64,000 bases of DNA. It comes from Streptomyces sp. NBC_00569 (GTDB taxonomy: Bacteria > Actinomycetota > Actinomycetes > Streptomycetales > Streptomycetaceae). The number at the start of each line of letters is the position of its first letter. Position 1 is the first letter of the stretch. The DNA is taken from contig NZ_CP107783.1 of the NCBI RefSeq assembly GCF_036345255.1, forward strand, positions 4,823,501 to 4,887,500, read 5' to 3'. Shown here in pieces: positions 16,575 through 26,748 of the stretch. The notes beneath the pieces are model-generated. The model saw nothing but the letters and a program-made list of their open reading frames with translations. It was not told the origin of the DNA and ran no database searches. The position numbers and the translations under genes are program-made.

Positions 16575-16811
16575 ATGTCCGCGCACTGCATGCTGACCGG
16601 GGCCGCCCCCGGCTTCGGCAACCGCATCTCCCACGCCCGCCGGCGCACGCCACGCCGTTTCGACCCCAACGTCCAGCGCAAGCGCTTCCGGCTGCCGAGC
16701 GGGGGCCGGCACGTACGGCTGCGGCTGAGCACCAGGGCGATCAGGACCGTCGACGCGATCGGCGCGGAGGTCGCCGTCGCCGGGATTCGTGCCCGTGGAG
16801 TGAGGATCTGA
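16575..16811 (+). CDS. rpmB: 50S ribosomal protein L28 (zinc-free paralogue)
   Basis: A 78-residue L28 (MSAHCMLTGAAPGFGNRISH, RTPRRFDPNVQRKRFRLPSG, LRLSTRAIRTVDAIG). It lacks the paired cysteines of the zinc form. ATG 16575 follows GAGAGAGG; the open frame further upstream is the microsatellite and is not coding. It is divergent from L33, and its TGA overlaps the ATG of the S14 gene by one base (TGATG), so the two were translationally coupled. Confidence 0.93.
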   Translation: MSAHCMLTGAAPGFGNRISHARRRTPRRFDPNVQRKRFRLPSGGRHVRLRLSTRAIRTVDAIGAEVAVAGIRARGVRI

Positions 16812-17118
16812 TGGCCAGGAAGAGCAAGACGGAAAGGGCGAGAAGCGCCGGAGGGTCGTCGTCCGCTGCGCCGTGCGCCGGGCCGAGCTCAACGAGATCG
16901 TCCGCCGACTGTCGTCCACGGCGGCGGAACGGGCCGCAGTGCCAAGGAAGTTGGCACGTCAGCCGAGGGACGCGAGCGCCACGCGCGTAGGCAACCGCGA
17001 CAGCACCGGCGGCCCGCCTCGCGGACACCGGCGCGCCTTCGGCCTCTCCCGGGTGAGCCTGCGCGAGCAGGCGCGCTCGGGCTGCCTCCTGCCCGGAGTG
17101 CGGAAGTCTTCCTGGTGA
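16811..17118 (+). pseudogene. rpsN: 30S ribosomal protein S14 (zinc-free paralogue), frameshifted
   Basis: The ATG frame reads MARKSKTE and then leaves the family. From 16834 the -1 frame continues as S14 to a TGA at 17116-17118 (KGEKRRRVVVRCAVRRAEL, then FGLSRVSLREQARSGCLLPG and VRKSSW). One base is missing within GGAAAGGG near 16832-16838. The C-terminal motif is drifted compared with the usual RGELPGVRKASW. Either a real decaying gene or a sequencing error; the drift and the broken CobW nearby favour decay. Confidence 0.85.
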
Positions 17119-17193
17119 CGTGAGGGGCGGCTGGTAGCTTGCTGCGGGCCGGGCCACGTACCGGCAGTCACATCCGCAACGTAGGGGGATCTT

Positions 17194-17694
17194 GTGCTCA
17201 AGCGCGTACGGATCGGTGCCGCCGCGGCGGGAGTAGCCGCGGCGCTCGTGATCACCGGATGCAGCAGTGACAGCGGCGACGGGGGCGACGGGGGCGACGG
17301 GGGCAAGTCCAAGGAGACGCCGCAGGCGTCGGCGTCCACGGGGGCCGACACGGGTGGGTCCGGTTCCGGTTCCGGCGGGAAGTCCGGAAGCCTTCAGGGG
17401 AGTTGGGTCACCACGTCCCAGGGCAAGAGCGTCGCCCTGCTCATCAGCGGCAAGAAGGTGGCCCTGGTCGGCGAGCACGTGTGCAGCGGGACCGCCGGTG
17501 ACGAGATGGGCATGCAGATGCTCACCCTGAAGTGCGCCGACGGGAACACCGACCGGAACACCGGGCAGGTCAAGTCCGTCGACGCCACGACCCTGAAGGT
17601 GTCGTGGGGAGGCTTCGGGGACGACACGTTCCGCAAGACGGACAACGGGAAGCTGCCGTCGGGGTTCCCGACGATGGGGCTGCCCAAGTCCTGA
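17194..17694 (+). CDS. Secreted lipoprotein of unknown function
   Basis: A 166-residue protein with a lipoprotein signal: basic start (VLKRVRIGAAAAGVAAALVI) and lipobox ITGCSS with Cys23. A Gly/Asp/Ser-rich linker follows to about residue 65, then a small beta-rich domain (LQGSWVTTSQGKSVALLISG, MQMLTLKCADG). It should be anchored outside the membrane. GTG 17194 follows AGGGGGA. No known family was recognised. Confidence 0.87.
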   Translation: MLKRVRIGAAAAGVAAALVITGCSSDSGDGGDGGDGGKSKETPQASASTGADTGGSGSGSGGKSGSLQGSWVTTSQGKSVALLISGKKVALVGEHVCSGTAGDEMGMQMLTLKCADGNTDRNTGQVKSVDATTLKVSWGGFGDDTFRKTDNGKLPSGFPTMGLPKS

Positions 17695-17780
17695 CGCGGG
17701 GCTGACGCGGCCGACCCCGGCGGCTCGGGCGGCTCGGGCGGCTCCGGCGGCTATGCCGGTTTGTTCGTCGCTGCTCGCCG

Positions 17781-20087
17781 TTATCGGGCCGCTCGGCCCT
17801 CCGGACCGGGCGGCCCTTCGGGTTTCCGTGCGTCGGGCTGCGGGGCGCAGGGCTTCCCGTCCGCGGACTTCCCGTCCGCGGGCTTCCCGTCCGCGGGCTT
17901 CCCGTCCGCGGGCTTCCCGTCCGCGGGCTTCCCTTCCGCGGGCTTCCGGTCCGCGGGCTTCCGGTCGTCGGGTTGCCGGTCGTCGGGCGGGGGCAGGCCG
18001 TCGGGTTTCAGGGTGATCGGGGGTACGTCGGTGTCGAGTGCGTCCGAGAGGTCCTCCAGAGCCTCCAGGAGCAGGCCCGCACCCCTGCGTACGACCCGGT
18101 CCGGTACGTCCTCGCCGTCCCAGTCCGCGAGAGCGTCACGTACCGCCTGCCAGCGCGGCACCCGGCGTTCGCGCACCGCACGCGCGCCGTCCTCCGTGGC
18201 GGTGCGCAGCGCCTTCGCGAGGCGGGCTGCCGCCGGGACCGGGGTCGCGTCACGTTCGGGGAGGTGCGCCTCCATCAGCATCTCGACCCGGCCGATGTGC
18301 CGCAGGGCGTGCTCGGCGTCGTCGGCGGCGGCGCGGGAGAGGCCGCGGTGGCGCACCGGTTCGGTCCGCGCCCTGGACGCGGCCTCCTGCCAGGCGAGTT
18401 CGGCCGTGCGGGCGGCGAGCAGAGCCTCGCGCACATCGGGCAGGTTCCCGCCGCCGGGCTCCGCGTAGCGGCCGATCACCGCGGCGCCGTACCGGCCGAG
18501 GGCGAGCAGCCAGTCCGCGAGCCGTGTGCGCAGCCGGGGCGTCTCCCAAGCCGGGTAGACCGCGTACGCCAGCATCGCGAGGAGGCCGCCGACGAGTGTG
18601 AGCACGACGCGCTCGGGGACCGTCTGCCCCCACGCCTCGCCGCCCATGCCCAGCAGGAACACGACGTACGCGGCGACGCAGGCCTGCGCGGCGAGCTGGC
18701 CCGTACGCATCACGAGGTACATCAGGCCCGCGCAGGTCACGGCGAGCGTCGCGGAGAGCCCGGTGCCCGGGTGGACGAGCTGCACGAGCCCGGTGGCGAG
18801 AGCGACCCCGATGAGCGTGCCGCCGAAACGGGCCACCGCGCGCGAGTACGTCTGCGAGAAGTCGGGGCGCATGACCATGACGGCGGCCATCGGTGCCCAG
18901 TAACCGTGACCGAAGGGGAGGGCGGTGCCGATGAGGTAGCCGACCGCCGCGACGGCCGACACCCGGATGGCGTGCCTGAGAATCGGCGACCCGCGATACA
19001 GCTCCCTGCGCATCGATCCCGCCGCGATGGGGAGCAGCCTGACCAGGGTGGGGCGGCTGAGCTGGGCGTTCTCATCGCGGGGCTCGGGGTGCTGGGTGTC
19101 CGTCCGCGCACCCGCGGTCTCCAGTACGTCTGTCAGGAGCGAGCCGAGGCGGGCCGCCGCCCGCCTCGCCGGGCCGGAGAGGATCGCCCCCGTGTCGGGG
19201 GTCTTGAACGTGGCGACCGCCGCCGGGGGCACCTTGACCGGCGCGCCGTGGCGGATCGCCCGCGCCGCCGCGTCCAGGATCGAACCCGCCGCGCCCAGGA
19301 GTTCCAGGACGCGCTCGCGCTCGGGCCCCTCGTCCGGGACGCCGACCGCCGGGTCCGCGAGCGAGGCGAGGACCGGGCGGATGCGCTCGGCGATGCCGCG
19401 GGCGCCGCGCAGCTGGGCCGGGCGGGTGCGGGCCTGGCGCGGGGTGAGCGCGGCGGCGTTGCGCGCCAGCATCAGCGGTTCGCCGTCGAAGGGGGCGACC
19501 GGGTCGTGGCGCAGCCGGCGCGCGTAGTCGGCCTCCGCGGCGAGCGCGTCGGCCAGGGCGTCACGGTGCGCGCCCCATCTGCGTACCGGGAAGAGGATCA
19601 CGAGGGCGGCCTGGACGAGACCGCCGAAGACCATCATCGCGGCGTGCCCGGCGGCGTTCACGACCGATGTCGGCAGGGTGATCGTGACCAGCATCATCGC
19701 GACGTTCGACGACGCGATGATCCCGATCGTCGGGCCCGCCGCCCAGGACAGGCCCGCCAGGAACGTCCACAGGACGAGGAGCGCGAGGAAGAGGACGAGG
19801 CGGCCGCCGGTGAGATAGCCGAGGAACGTCGAGACGCCGAGGCTCGCGCCGGATGCCACGGCGAGCTCGGGGCGGGGGCGCCAGCTGCGCTGGAACGTGG
19901 CGATCGCCGCCTGGAACGCACCGAACGCCGAGCTCGCCGCGACCGCCGGGCCGAAGAACGTGAGGCTGACCGCGATCACGATGGCCAGACCGGCGGCGCC
20001 ACGCAGCGCGACCAGGGGTTCCAGGCGTTTCCGCTCGACACTCAGGCCCGTGCGGGTGGTGTCCTTCAGCGCCCGGAACCAGCTCAC
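17781..20087 (-). CDS. FUSC-family membrane protein (aromatic-acid-exporter-like)
   Basis: A 768-residue protein with two blocks of about five or six transmembrane helices (residues 25-180 and 370-520), each followed by a cytoplasmic helical domain; this is the FUSC/AaeB/YccS layout of putative efflux proteins. The second block begins RHAIRVSAVAAVGYLIGTALPFG. The last 80 residues are Pro/Lys/Asp-rich, built from repeats of KPADG and KPDDR. The substrate is unknown. The start MSWFRALKDTTRTG is the only sensible one. Confidence 0.92.
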   Translation of the reverse strand: MSWFRALKDTTRTGLSVERKRLEPLVALRGAAGLAIVIAVSLTFFGPAVAASSAFGAFQAAIATFQRSWRPRPELAVASGASLGVSTFLGYLTGGRLVLFLALLVLWTFLAGLSWAAGPTIGIIASSNVAMMLVTITLPTSVVNAAGHAAMMVFGGLVQAALVILFPVRRWGAHRDALADALAAEADYARRLRHDPVAPFDGEPLMLARNAAALTPRQARTRPAQLRGARGIAERIRPVLASLADPAVGVPDEGPERERVLELLGAAGSILDAAARAIRHGAPVKVPPAAVATFKTPDTGAILSGPARRAAARLGSLLTDVLETAGARTDTQHPEPRDENAQLSRPTLVRLLPIAAGSMRRELYRGSPILRHAIRVSAVAAVGYLIGTALPFGHGYWAPMAAVMVMRPDFSQTYSRAVARFGGTLIGVALATGLVQLVHPGTGLSATLAVTCAGLMYLVMRTGQLAAQACVAAYVVFLLGMGGEAWGQTVPERVVLTLVGGLLAMLAYAVYPAWETPRLRTRLADWLLALGRYGAAVIGRYAEPGGGNLPDVREALLAARTAELAWQEAASRARTEPVRHRGLSRAAADDAEHALRHIGRVEMLMEAHLPERDATPVPAAARLAKALRTATEDGARAVRERRVPRWQAVRDALADWDGEDVPDRVVRRGAGLLLEALEDLSDALDTDVPPITLKPDGLPPPDDRQPDDRKPADRKPAEGKPADGKPADGKPADGKPADGKSADGKPCAPQPDARKPEGPPGPEGRAAR
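17851..17985. repeat. 15-bp tandem repeat inside the FUSC gene 3' end
   Basis: Nine 15-bp units (consensus GGCTTCCCGTCCGCG), the first seven nearly identical, encoding KPADG-type pentapeptides near the FUSC C-terminus. The unit length is a multiple of three, so copy-number changes keep the frame. Confidence 0.93.
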
Positions 20088-20129
20088 TCCGTCAGGATAC
20101 GGGCGAGTCGGTCATATGGGTTGGGGTGG

Positions 20130-20517
20130 TTCGGTTCACCGGGGCGTGGCGCCGCGCACCTCGGCGGGGCCGGGGACGCGGGTGCGGTCAGAGGCGCGTC
20201 CCCCGATGCGGGGCACGCTCCGAGACGCGGGCGCACATTCCGCGATGCGGGCGAACATTCCGCGATGCGGGCGCGCCCGGTTCGCTGGGTGCGCCGCCGC
20301 GTACTTCGGCGCGGTCATAGACGCGGGCGCGTTACGCGATGCGGGCGCGTCCGCTTCACCGGGACGTACCGCCGCGTACCTCGGCGCGGTCCAAGACGCA
20401 GGCGCGTCCGCTTCACCGGGACGTACCGCCGCGTACCTCGGCGCGGTCCAAGACGCAGGCGCATCCGCTTCACCGGGACGTGCCGCCACGCACCTCGGCG
20501 CGGTCCGAGACGCGGGC
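20130..20517. repeat. 57-bp tandem repeat array at the DUF2786 gene 3' end
   Basis: Three near-identical 57-bp units (20347-20403, 20404-20460, 20461-20517); the last contains the stop codon (20470-20472) of the leftward DUF2786 gene. Diverged copies and an 18-bp unit around CATTCCGCGATGCGGGCG extend the array to about 20130. The 382 bp between the FUSC and DUF2786 genes hold nothing else. Confidence 0.92.
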
Positions 20518-21639
20518 GCGGTCGGCGGCCGCCACGCCCTCCGCCCAGCCGGCGCCGTCGCTGACGCCCCGGACCCGGGTCGTCACGGTCTGCGGGAACA
20601 TGTCGTCGGTCCGGCCGGCCACCGCGACATCGCGCGCCGCCAGGACCGGCAGCAGCCCGCCCTCGTGGCTCCGGCCGGTCACTTCCTCCGCCACCGCCGC
20701 GAGCCGGTCTCCTATCCGGTGCGCGTACGCGGCGAGGAACGCCTGCCTGAACGTCTTGGTCCGCTTGCGCCCCCCGGCGCGCTGCTCGGCCTCGGCCCGC
20801 GTCATCGCCGCCGTGCCCTGCACCAGCAGCGACGTATGGAGCAGCTCCACCGCTTCCAGGTCGGACTCGAAGCCGACGACCGTGGAGAAGCCGAAACCGC
20901 TGTTCCACACCGCGCGGCAGCGGTTCGCCGACGCGACCGCGTCCAGGAGGGCCGCCTTCGCCGTCTCGTACGGGGCGTCCACGCCGATCCGGCACGCGAC
21001 GGGCGTGTCCTTCGCGTGCGTACGGGCCGCGAGGAGCGCCGCGTCGACGCTGTGCCTGGTCATCAGCTCCTGCGCCTTCGCCGCCAGCGCCTCGGCCTCC
21101 GGCGGGTAGGCGGTCGCCTCGGCCTTGGCGAGCAGCGCGCGGATCCGGGCGAGTTCACGCGGCTCCCCCGCGACGGGCCGCGCCACTGACTCGCCCGGCA
21201 CGGGCCCCACAGCCTCGATCGGCGGGAGCCGCAGCAGCAGGCGGTACAGCTCCAGGACGGCGGTGGCGTACGAGAAGCGGTCCAGACGCGGACCCCCACC
21301 GGCGCTCGTGTCCTGCGGCAGGTCGGCGAGCTGCGCGTCCCAGCGCGGGGGCAGGTGCTCGTAACGCGCGGTCTCGGCTCGGATCAGGCGGGCCGCGATG
21401 TGTCCGTGCGGGGCCTCTTCGAGGTCGCGTACGACGATGCGCATGACGTCGGCCGGCTGCCAGCCGCGCTCCCAGGCCCGGTGCACGAACTCCTGCCCCC
21501 GCAGGGCGAGTTGGGCGTCGGCGGACGGGTCGGCGGCGAGCAGGGACGCGCCCGTGTCGAGCCCGGCCTCCGCGCCCTCCCCGTACAGGGCGGCGGCGAA
21601 GGCCTGCTCGACCGTGGTCCGCGTCGTACGTTCCGTCAT
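20470..21639 (-). CDS. DUF2786 domain protein
   Basis: A 389-residue protein. A DUF2786 segment is seen near residues 160-200 ([35 protein letters not shown]), followed by the usual C-terminal half ([35 protein letters not shown]). Function is unknown; phage-like relatives exist. ATG 21639 ([15 protein letters not shown]) has GGAG six bases upstream. The open frame further upstream is repeat sequence and not coding. The last 16 codons lie within the 57-bp repeat array. Confidence 0.88.
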   Translation of the reverse strand: MTERTTRTTVEQAFAAALYGEGAEAGLDTGASLLAADPSADAQLALRGQEFVHRAWERGWQPADVMRIVVRDLEEAPHGHIAARLIRAETARYEHLPPRWDAQLADLPQDTSAGGGPRLDRFSYATAVLELYRLLLRLPPIEAVGPVPGESVARPVAGEPRELARIRALLAKAEATAYPPEAEALAAKAQELMTRHSVDAALLAARTHAKDTPVACRIGVDAPYETAKAALLDAVASANRCRAVWNSGFGFSTVVGFESDLEAVELLHTSLLVQGTAAMTRAEAEQRAGGRKRTKTFRQAFLAAYAHRIGDRLAAVAEEVTGRSHEGGLLPVLAARDVAVAGRTDDMFPQTVTTRVRGVSDGAGWAEGVAAADRARVSDRAEVRGGTSR

Positions 21640-21800
21640 GCGGGGGCTCCGCCTCCTTGCCTGTCTGATCTGCCGTGCGGTCCGCCGTGCGACGTGCCAT
21701 GCGGCCTGCTGTGCGGTCCGCCGCTTGCCGTGCGGTCTGCCATGCCGCTTGCCGTGCGCTTGCCGCGTGGCCTGCCGTGTCGTCTCTTCCATGGTCTCAG
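21640..21800. repeat. Degenerate repeats upstream of the DUF2786 gene
   Basis: Irregular copies of a TGCCGTGCGGTC-like unit fill most of the 247-bp gap between the divergent DUF2786 and ABC ATPase genes, leaving under 90 bp for both promoters. No gene is seen. Confidence 0.75.
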
Positions 21801-21886
21801 GCGCAACGGGGGGTAGGGCTGGCCATACCCCCGGGACGCCCCCCAGTGGTCGTGTTCGCGGGGCGCCGCGGCGGTTGGGTTGAGGC

Positions 21887-22810
21887 ATGACGACACCTGC
21901 TGTGCGGCTCAGTGCCGTACGCCGCGAGTACCGCGGCGTCACCGCCCTCGACGGGGTCGACCTCGACTTCATCGCCGGGACCTTCACCACCGTGATGGGG
22001 CCCTCCGGGTCCGGGAAGTCGACGCTGCTCCAGTGCGCCGCGGGCCTGGACCGTCCGACGTCGGGCACCGTCACCGTCGCCGGGACCGACCTCACCGGAC
22101 TCGGCGAACGGGCGCTCACACTCCTGCGCCGGGACCGGATCGGCTTCGTGTTCCAGTCCTTCAACCTGCTGCCGGCGCTCACTGCCGCGCAGAACGTGGC
22201 ACTCCCCCTGCGGCTCGCCGGCCGGCGACCCTCACGCGCGCAGGTGCGCGAGGCGCTGGGCCGCGTGGGTCTCGCCGAGCGCGCGGGGCATCGCCCTTCA
22301 CAGCTCTCCGGCGGCCAGCAGCAGCGGGTGGCCCTGGCCCGCGCCCTGATCACCCGGCCGGCCGTCCTCTTCGGTGACGAGCCGACGGGCGCCCTCGACA
22401 CGACGACCGGCCGTCACGTCCTCACTCTCCTTCGCGACTTGGTCGACCGGGAGGGTCAGACGACAGTGATGGTGACGCACGACCCGGTAGCCGCGGCCCG
22501 CGCGGACCGGGTGGTGTTCCTGGTCGACGGGAGGGTCGTGGACGAGCTCCTGACACCGGACGCGGAGACGGTCGCGGCGCGGATGACAGGGCTTGAGCGG
22601 GGTTCGGGGGGCTCCAGGGGTGCGGAAGCGGGCGGGGGCGTGGGTTCGGCAGCGGGCGGGGGTGAGGGTGCGGACGGGGGTGAGGGTGCGGGTACGAGCG
22701 CGGGGGCGGGTACGAGCGCGGGGGCGGGTACGAGCGCGGGTGACAGGGCCGCCGCCGGTCGCCCCCTGTCCGGCGGCAACACACCCGGCAAGGGGGTCGA
22801 CGCATGCTGA
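21887..22810 (+). CDS. ABC transporter ATP-binding protein (MacB/LolD type)
   Basis: A 307-residue ATPase. Walker A is [17 protein letters not shown]-loop [11 protein letters not shown], signature [16 protein letters not shown] and Walker [13 protein letters not shown]. It matches ATPases that drive FtsX-like permeases rather than importers. After about residue 232 a low-complexity Gly/Ala tail ([18 protein letters not shown]) replaces the normal C-terminus. It overlaps the permease gene by seven bases. The pair probably exports or extrudes a cell-envelope ligand such as a peptide or lipoprotein. Confidence 0.95.
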   Translation: MTTPAVRLSAVRREYRGVTALDGVDLDFIAGTFTTVMGPSGSGKSTLLQCAAGLDRPTSGTVTVAGTDLTGLGERALTLLRRDRIGFVFQSFNLLPALTAAQNVALPLRLAGRRPSRAQVREALGRVGLAERAGHRPSQLSGGQQQRVALARALITRPAVLFGDEPTGALDTTTGRHVLTLLRDLVDREGQTTVMVTHDPVAAARADRVVFLVDGRVVDELLTPDAETVAARMTGLERGSGGSRGAEAGGGVGSAAGGGEGADGGEGAGTSAGAGTSAGAGTSAGDRAAAGRPLSGGNTPGKGVDAC

Positions 22811-25050
22811 CCACACTCACCACCGTCTGGGCGAACCTGCGGACACGCCGGCACCTCTTCGCGGGAGCGTTCGTCGCCGTCGCGCTCGGGGTGGCCCTGG
22901 TCGCGAGCATGGGGCTGGGGCTCGCGGCGGCCGCCGATCCGCCTGCGGGCGAGCCTCAGCGGTTCGCCGCACAACCCGTCGTGGTCATGCCACACGACAC
23001 CCTGACCGTTGAGGTCGACCGCGGCCCGCACCGAGCCCACGCTTCGAAGAAGATTCCCTATCCACAGCCTGTGGACAAAGAATTGCTGCGCGAGCTCGCA
23101 GCGCTGGGCACCGTCCACCGTGATCATCTCGCGCCGGACGCGGTGGGCGTCGACGCATCGGCCGCCGCCGTACGCGAGGTGGTCGGCGACCGGGCGCAGG
23201 TCCTGACCGGCGCGGCACGGCGCCTGGCCGACCCGGGCGCGGAGCGCGACGCCCAGGCGGTGGTCGCGGTGCGGGCGATGCTGGGCACGGCCGGCGGAGT
23301 CTCCGCGTTCGTCGCCGTCTTCGTCACGGCCTCGACGTTCGCGTTCGTGGTCGCCCTGCGCAGGCGGGAGTTCGGGCTGCTGCGGCTCGCGGGCGCCACT
23401 CCGGGACGCGTACGGCGGCAGCTCGTCACCGAGGCCCTGGCGGTGGGGGTCGCGGCGAGCGCCACTGGCTGCGCCCTCGGCTCCTGGGGCGCGCCGCTGC
23501 TCGCCCGCGCGCTGATCGACAACGGCATCGCGCCCTCGTGGTTCACAGTGAGCGGCGCCCATACGCCACAGTCGACCTCTTGGAACTCATGGACCTACTG
23601 GACCTACTGGCCGTTTCAACTCGCGTTCTGGACCGGCCTGTTCGTGGCGGTCGCGGGGGCATGGGCCGCGTCCCGGCGGGCCGGACGCATCCGTCCGGTG
23701 GAAGCGCTGCGGGACGCCGATGTGGACACGGACGTCATGCCGTGGAGCCGCCGGATCGCCGGCGCGGCACTCCTCGCCCTGGGCCTCGGCCTGACGGTCC
23801 ACACCCTCTGGACCGACCCGTCGGCGCTCCTGAAGCGCAAGACGTACACCACCCAGCCGATGATCCTCATCACGGCGGCGGCCGCACTCGCCCCGCTCCT
23901 CGTCCGCCCGGTGCTGCGGCTGATCCGGCTGCCGGGAGCCGTCGGTCTCCTCGTCCGCGAGAACGCCGCCACCTCCGTCCGCCGCACCGCCGCGGTCGCC
24001 GCACCCGTACTGGTGACAGTGGCGCTCGCGGGATCCCTGATGGGCTCGGCGGAGTCGGTGAGCGCGGCGAAGGCACAGGAGGCGAACGAACAGATGAACT
24101 CCCAACTCATCACCACAGGCGATGCGTTGGCCCTCACGCGGCGGCCGGTGCCGGGTGTGGCGGCCGTGTCCCCGTCCGCCTCCACCGCGGTCTTCGTACG
24201 GGAGGAGGGCACCGCCCTCCTCCGCTCCGAGGCGCGAGCCGTGACCGACCCCGCGGCCCTTGCCGCGACCAGTCGGCTCCCCGTCGTCTCCGGCGACATA
24301 CGCCACCTCGACGACCGCTCCATCGTCGTCAACGAAGAGTGGGAACACCATCGCGTCGGCGACCGCCTGTCCGTCTGGCTCGGTGATGGCCGCCGCACCA
24401 CGCTCCGGGTCGCCGCCGTCCTGGCGCGCGGCACCGGCGACAACGGCGCGTACGTCACCATGGCCAACGCCGGCGCGGCGCCGGTCGACCGGATCGACGT
24501 ACGCCTGACACCGGGCGCCTCACCCGCGGCGGTGACGGACGCGCTGCGAGCGGCCACGTCCGGGCACGACGTGCGCGTACGCACCGCAGCCGCCTGGCTC
24601 GACGCCACCCACCCCAGGGTCAAACCCCAGACTCGGCACGGCATGTTGCTGCTCCTGGGCATCGCCCTGACCTATACGGCGATCTCACTCGCCGGAACAC
24701 AGTTGATGTCCGCGTCCGTTCGGGACGGGGAACTGCGCGCCCTGCGCCGGGCGGGGGCCATCCGGGCGCAGGTCAGGTTGATGCTCGCCGGCGAGGCACT
24801 GGTCGCGGTCGCGGCCGGCACGGCCCTCGGACTGGCCGTCACCGCGCTCAACCTGGGCGGACTCGCGGCCGCACTCGGCCTCCTCACACCGGAGTCCGGT
24901 GCGGGGGCCGGGGCGGGGGCAGGACTTCAGGCTGGCGTCGTGGTGCCGTGGGGTGTGGTCGGTTCAGCCGTGGGCGTGTGCGCGGTGGTCGCTGTGGGGG
25001 CGGGGGTACTGGGCGCGGGATGGGGCCGCCGGAATGGTGCGGGTGGGTGA
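22804..25050 (+). CDS. FtsX-like ABC transporter permease
   Basis: A 748-residue permease. It has one N-terminal helix, a short extracytoplasmic region, an FtsX core near 160-290 ([20 protein letters not shown]), a middle block, a large outer domain near 410-600 and a final FtsX block ([20 protein letters not shown]). The two coupling-helix motifs match MacB-like exporters. It is coupled to the ATPase gene by overlap. The C-terminus is Gly-rich, and the stop lies in a G-rich repeat shared with the downstream non-coding DNA. Confidence 0.93.
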   Translation: MLTTLTTVWANLRTRRHLFAGAFVAVALGVALVASMGLGLAAAADPPAGEPQRFAAQPVVVMPHDTLTVEVDRGPHRAHASKKIPYPQPVDKELLRELAALGTVHRDHLAPDAVGVDASAAAVREVVGDRAQVLTGAARRLADPGAERDAQAVVAVRAMLGTAGGVSAFVAVFVTASTFAFVVALRRREFGLLRLAGATPGRVRRQLVTEALAVGVAASATGCALGSWGAPLLARALIDNGIAPSWFTVSGAHTPQSTSWNSWTYWTYWPFQLAFWTGLFVAVAGAWAASRRAGRIRPVEALRDADVDTDVMPWSRRIAGAALLALGLGLTVHTLWTDPSALLKRKTYTTQPMILITAAAALAPLLVRPVLRLIRLPGAVGLLVRENAATSVRRTAAVAAPVLVTVALAGSLMGSAESVSAAKAQEANEQMNSQLITTGDALALTRRPVPGVAAVSPSASTAVFVREEGTALLRSEARAVTDPAALAATSRLPVVSGDIRHLDDRSIVVNEEWEHHRVGDRLSVWLGDGRRTTLRVAAVLARGTGDNGAYVTMANAGAAPVDRIDVRLTPGASPAAVTDALRAATSGHDVRVRTAAAWLDATHPRVKPQTRHGMLLLLGIALTYTAISLAGTQLMSASVRDGELRALRRAGAIRAQVRLMLAGEALVAVAAGTALGLAVTALNLGGLAAALGLLTPESGAGAGAGAGLQAGVVVPWGVVGSAVGVCAVVAVGAGVLGAGWGRRNGAGG

Positions 25051-25175
25051 GGGGCGCCGGAAGGTGCGGGTGCGTGAGGAGGCGTGGGTGAGGGGCGAGG
25101 GTGGAAGAGCGTGGGTGAGGGGGCAGAGTGGAAGGACGGGGTGAGGGGGCGAGGGTGGAAGGGCGTGGGTGGGAC
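25043..25175. repeat. G-rich degenerate repeat starting at the FtsX gene stop codon
   Basis: Copies of GTGGGTGAGGGGCG-like sequence (25043-25056, 25083-25096, and looser copies near 25113 and 25139). The first includes the FtsX TGA (25048-25050). The plus strand is very G-rich, and quadruplex formation is possible. The rest of the gap to 25422 holds no gene, only the next gene's promoter region. Confidence 0.82.
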
Positions 25176-25422
25176 TGCGGGTTGCGGGCAACCGAGTCGC
25201 CGCCGGCGGAGTAGCCGCAGATTCCGTACGGACAGGCGGTCTTTCGGACAGGCGGCCAAGCCCTTGGACGGGCGGGGCGGCCCGCCTCCGGCGACGATCG
25301 ACTCCGGAGAACGTAACTCTGGCGAGCGGCGGAGAACGTACGAGATCGCCAGGGTCTCCAGGGAACACCCGCAGGACCAGCCCCCGCCTGGTTCGACGAA
25401 GCAGTGAGAGGCGGACACCGGC

Positions 25423-26349
25423 ATGGAAGCCATCGTTTTCGAGGAGTTCGGCGGACCCGAGGTACTGCGCTTCAAGGACGACGTCGCGGAGCCGCACGCG
25501 GGCCCCGGCCAGGTCCGGGTGAAGGTCGCTGCCGTCGGGGTCAATCCCATCGAGTACAAGATCAGGAACGGTTGGATGGAACAGGTCTTCCCGACCGCCC
25601 TGCCTGCCGTACCCGGCAGCGAGTTCGCCGGGACCGTCGACGAGGTCGGCGAGGGCGTCACCGGCCTCTCCGTCGGCGACGAAGTCCTCGGCTGGACCGA
25701 GACCGGCGCCTACGCGGCCTACGCCCTGGCCCAGGCCTCCGCCGTCGCCCCGAGGCCCACCGGGCTCACACCCGCCGAGGCGGCGACCCTCCCCATCGCC
25801 GGCGAGACGGCCCAGCGCGTACTCGACCTGCTCGGCGTACGCAGCGGCGAGACGCTGCTGATCCACGGCGCCGCGGGCGCGGTCGGCTCCATGGGCGTAC
25901 AGCTGGCCGTGGCGCTCGGCGCGACGGTGATCGGCACGGCCTCCCCCGCCAACCACGCGTACCTGCGCTCCATCGGCGCCGTCCCCGTCGCATACGGGGA
26001 CGGGCTCGTGGAGCGGGTGCGCGCGGTGGCCCCACAGGGGGTGGACGCGGTGTTCGACGCGGCGGGCAAGGGCGCACTGGCGGCCTCGGTCGAACTGCGC
26101 GACGGCACGCCGGACCGGGTCATCACCATCGCCGACCCCGACGCGGCCACATACAACGTGCCCTTCGCGTCCGGCGGCAGCGACCGCGCCAAGGCCCGCG
26201 AGGGCCTCACCCACCAGGCCGCACTCGCCGCGAACGGCAAGCTCCACATCTCGATCGCCGACACGTTCCCCCTCCGCGACGCGGCCAAGGCGCAGACCCT
26301 GAGCGAGTCGGGCCACGTGCGGGGCAAGCTGGTTCTTCTGGTGGGGTAA
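25423..26349 (+). CDS. NADP-dependent oxidoreductase (MDR superfamily, zinc-free)
   Basis: A 308-residue medium-chain reductase of the quinone-oxidoreductase type: N-terminal GroES-like part ([20 protein letters not shown]) and Rossmann motif [20 protein letters not shown] near residue 148. The catalytic and structural zinc cysteines are absent, as in zeta-crystallin-like enzymes. Likely reaction: NADPH reduction of quinones or enals. ATG 25423 begins [25 protein letters not shown] lies upstream. Its product is followed by a collagen-like repeat region. Confidence 0.95.
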   Translation: MEAIVFEEFGGPEVLRFKDDVAEPHAGPGQVRVKVAAVGVNPIEYKIRNGWMEQVFPTALPAVPGSEFAGTVDEVGEGVTGLSVGDEVLGWTETGAYAAYALAQASAVAPRPTGLTPAEAATLPIAGETAQRVLDLLGVRSGETLLIHGAAGAVGSMGVQLAVALGATVIGTASPANHAYLRSIGAVPVAYGDGLVERVRAVAPQGVDAVFDAAGKGALAASVELRDGTPDRVITIADPDAATYNVPFASGGSDRAKAREGLTHQAALAANGKLHISIADTFPLRDAAKAQTLSESGHVRGKLVLLVG

Positions 26350-26357
26350 CGCGACTG

Positions 26358-26541
26358 GCGATCCCGGTGGTCCAGGTAGCCCTGGCGATCCCGACAGCCC
26401 TGGGCGTCCTGGCGGCCCTGGTCGTCCTGGCGGCTCTAACGGTCCCGGTGGTCCTGGCCGCTCTAGCGATCCCGGTGGTCCTGGCCGCTCTAACGGTCCC
26501 GGTGGTCCTGGCCGCCCTAGCGGTCCCGGTGGTCCTGGTGA
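26358..26541. repeat. 27-bp tandem repeat (collagen-like on the minus strand)
   Basis: Four near-identical 27-bp units (26434-26460, 26461-26487, 26488-26514, 26515-26541) preceded by degenerate copies from about 26358, just after the oxidoreductase stop. On the minus strand the unit reads as three Gly-X-Y triplets rich in Pro, but that frame runs antisense through the oxidoreductase gene. The 399-bp gap to the next gene has no convincing gene. Confidence 0.9.
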
Positions 26542-26748
26542 CCTCAGTGACACTCATGGTCCCGGCGACACGCATGGCCCTGATGCCCCTGATGCCTCTG
26601 ATGACGTGAGGCCTCCAGGCTGCCCAGGGACAGGCCGCCGCACCCGCCCCAGCCGCCCCATCCGCCCACGGGGACTCCGCCTCCGCCGACCGGGCCGCCG
26701 CGCGCCTCTGCGGATGCCGACTCCGCCGGACGCTGCGACGCTCGAGGA

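Noticed and set aside
20347..20517. 57-bp repeats as a possible CRISPR array
   Set aside because: Units are contiguous with no unique spacers, and no cas genes lie in the window.
17973..20564. An 863-codon plus-strand frame opposite the FUSC gene
   Set aside because: Arg/Gly/Asp-rich shadow of a recognised membrane protein, extending through non-coding repeats.
24964..26553. A collagen-like 529-codon minus-strand frame
   Set aside because: Its Gly-X-Y start is the 27-bp repeat, and the rest is antisense to the MDR oxidoreductase and the FtsX 3' end. No ribosome binding site was found.
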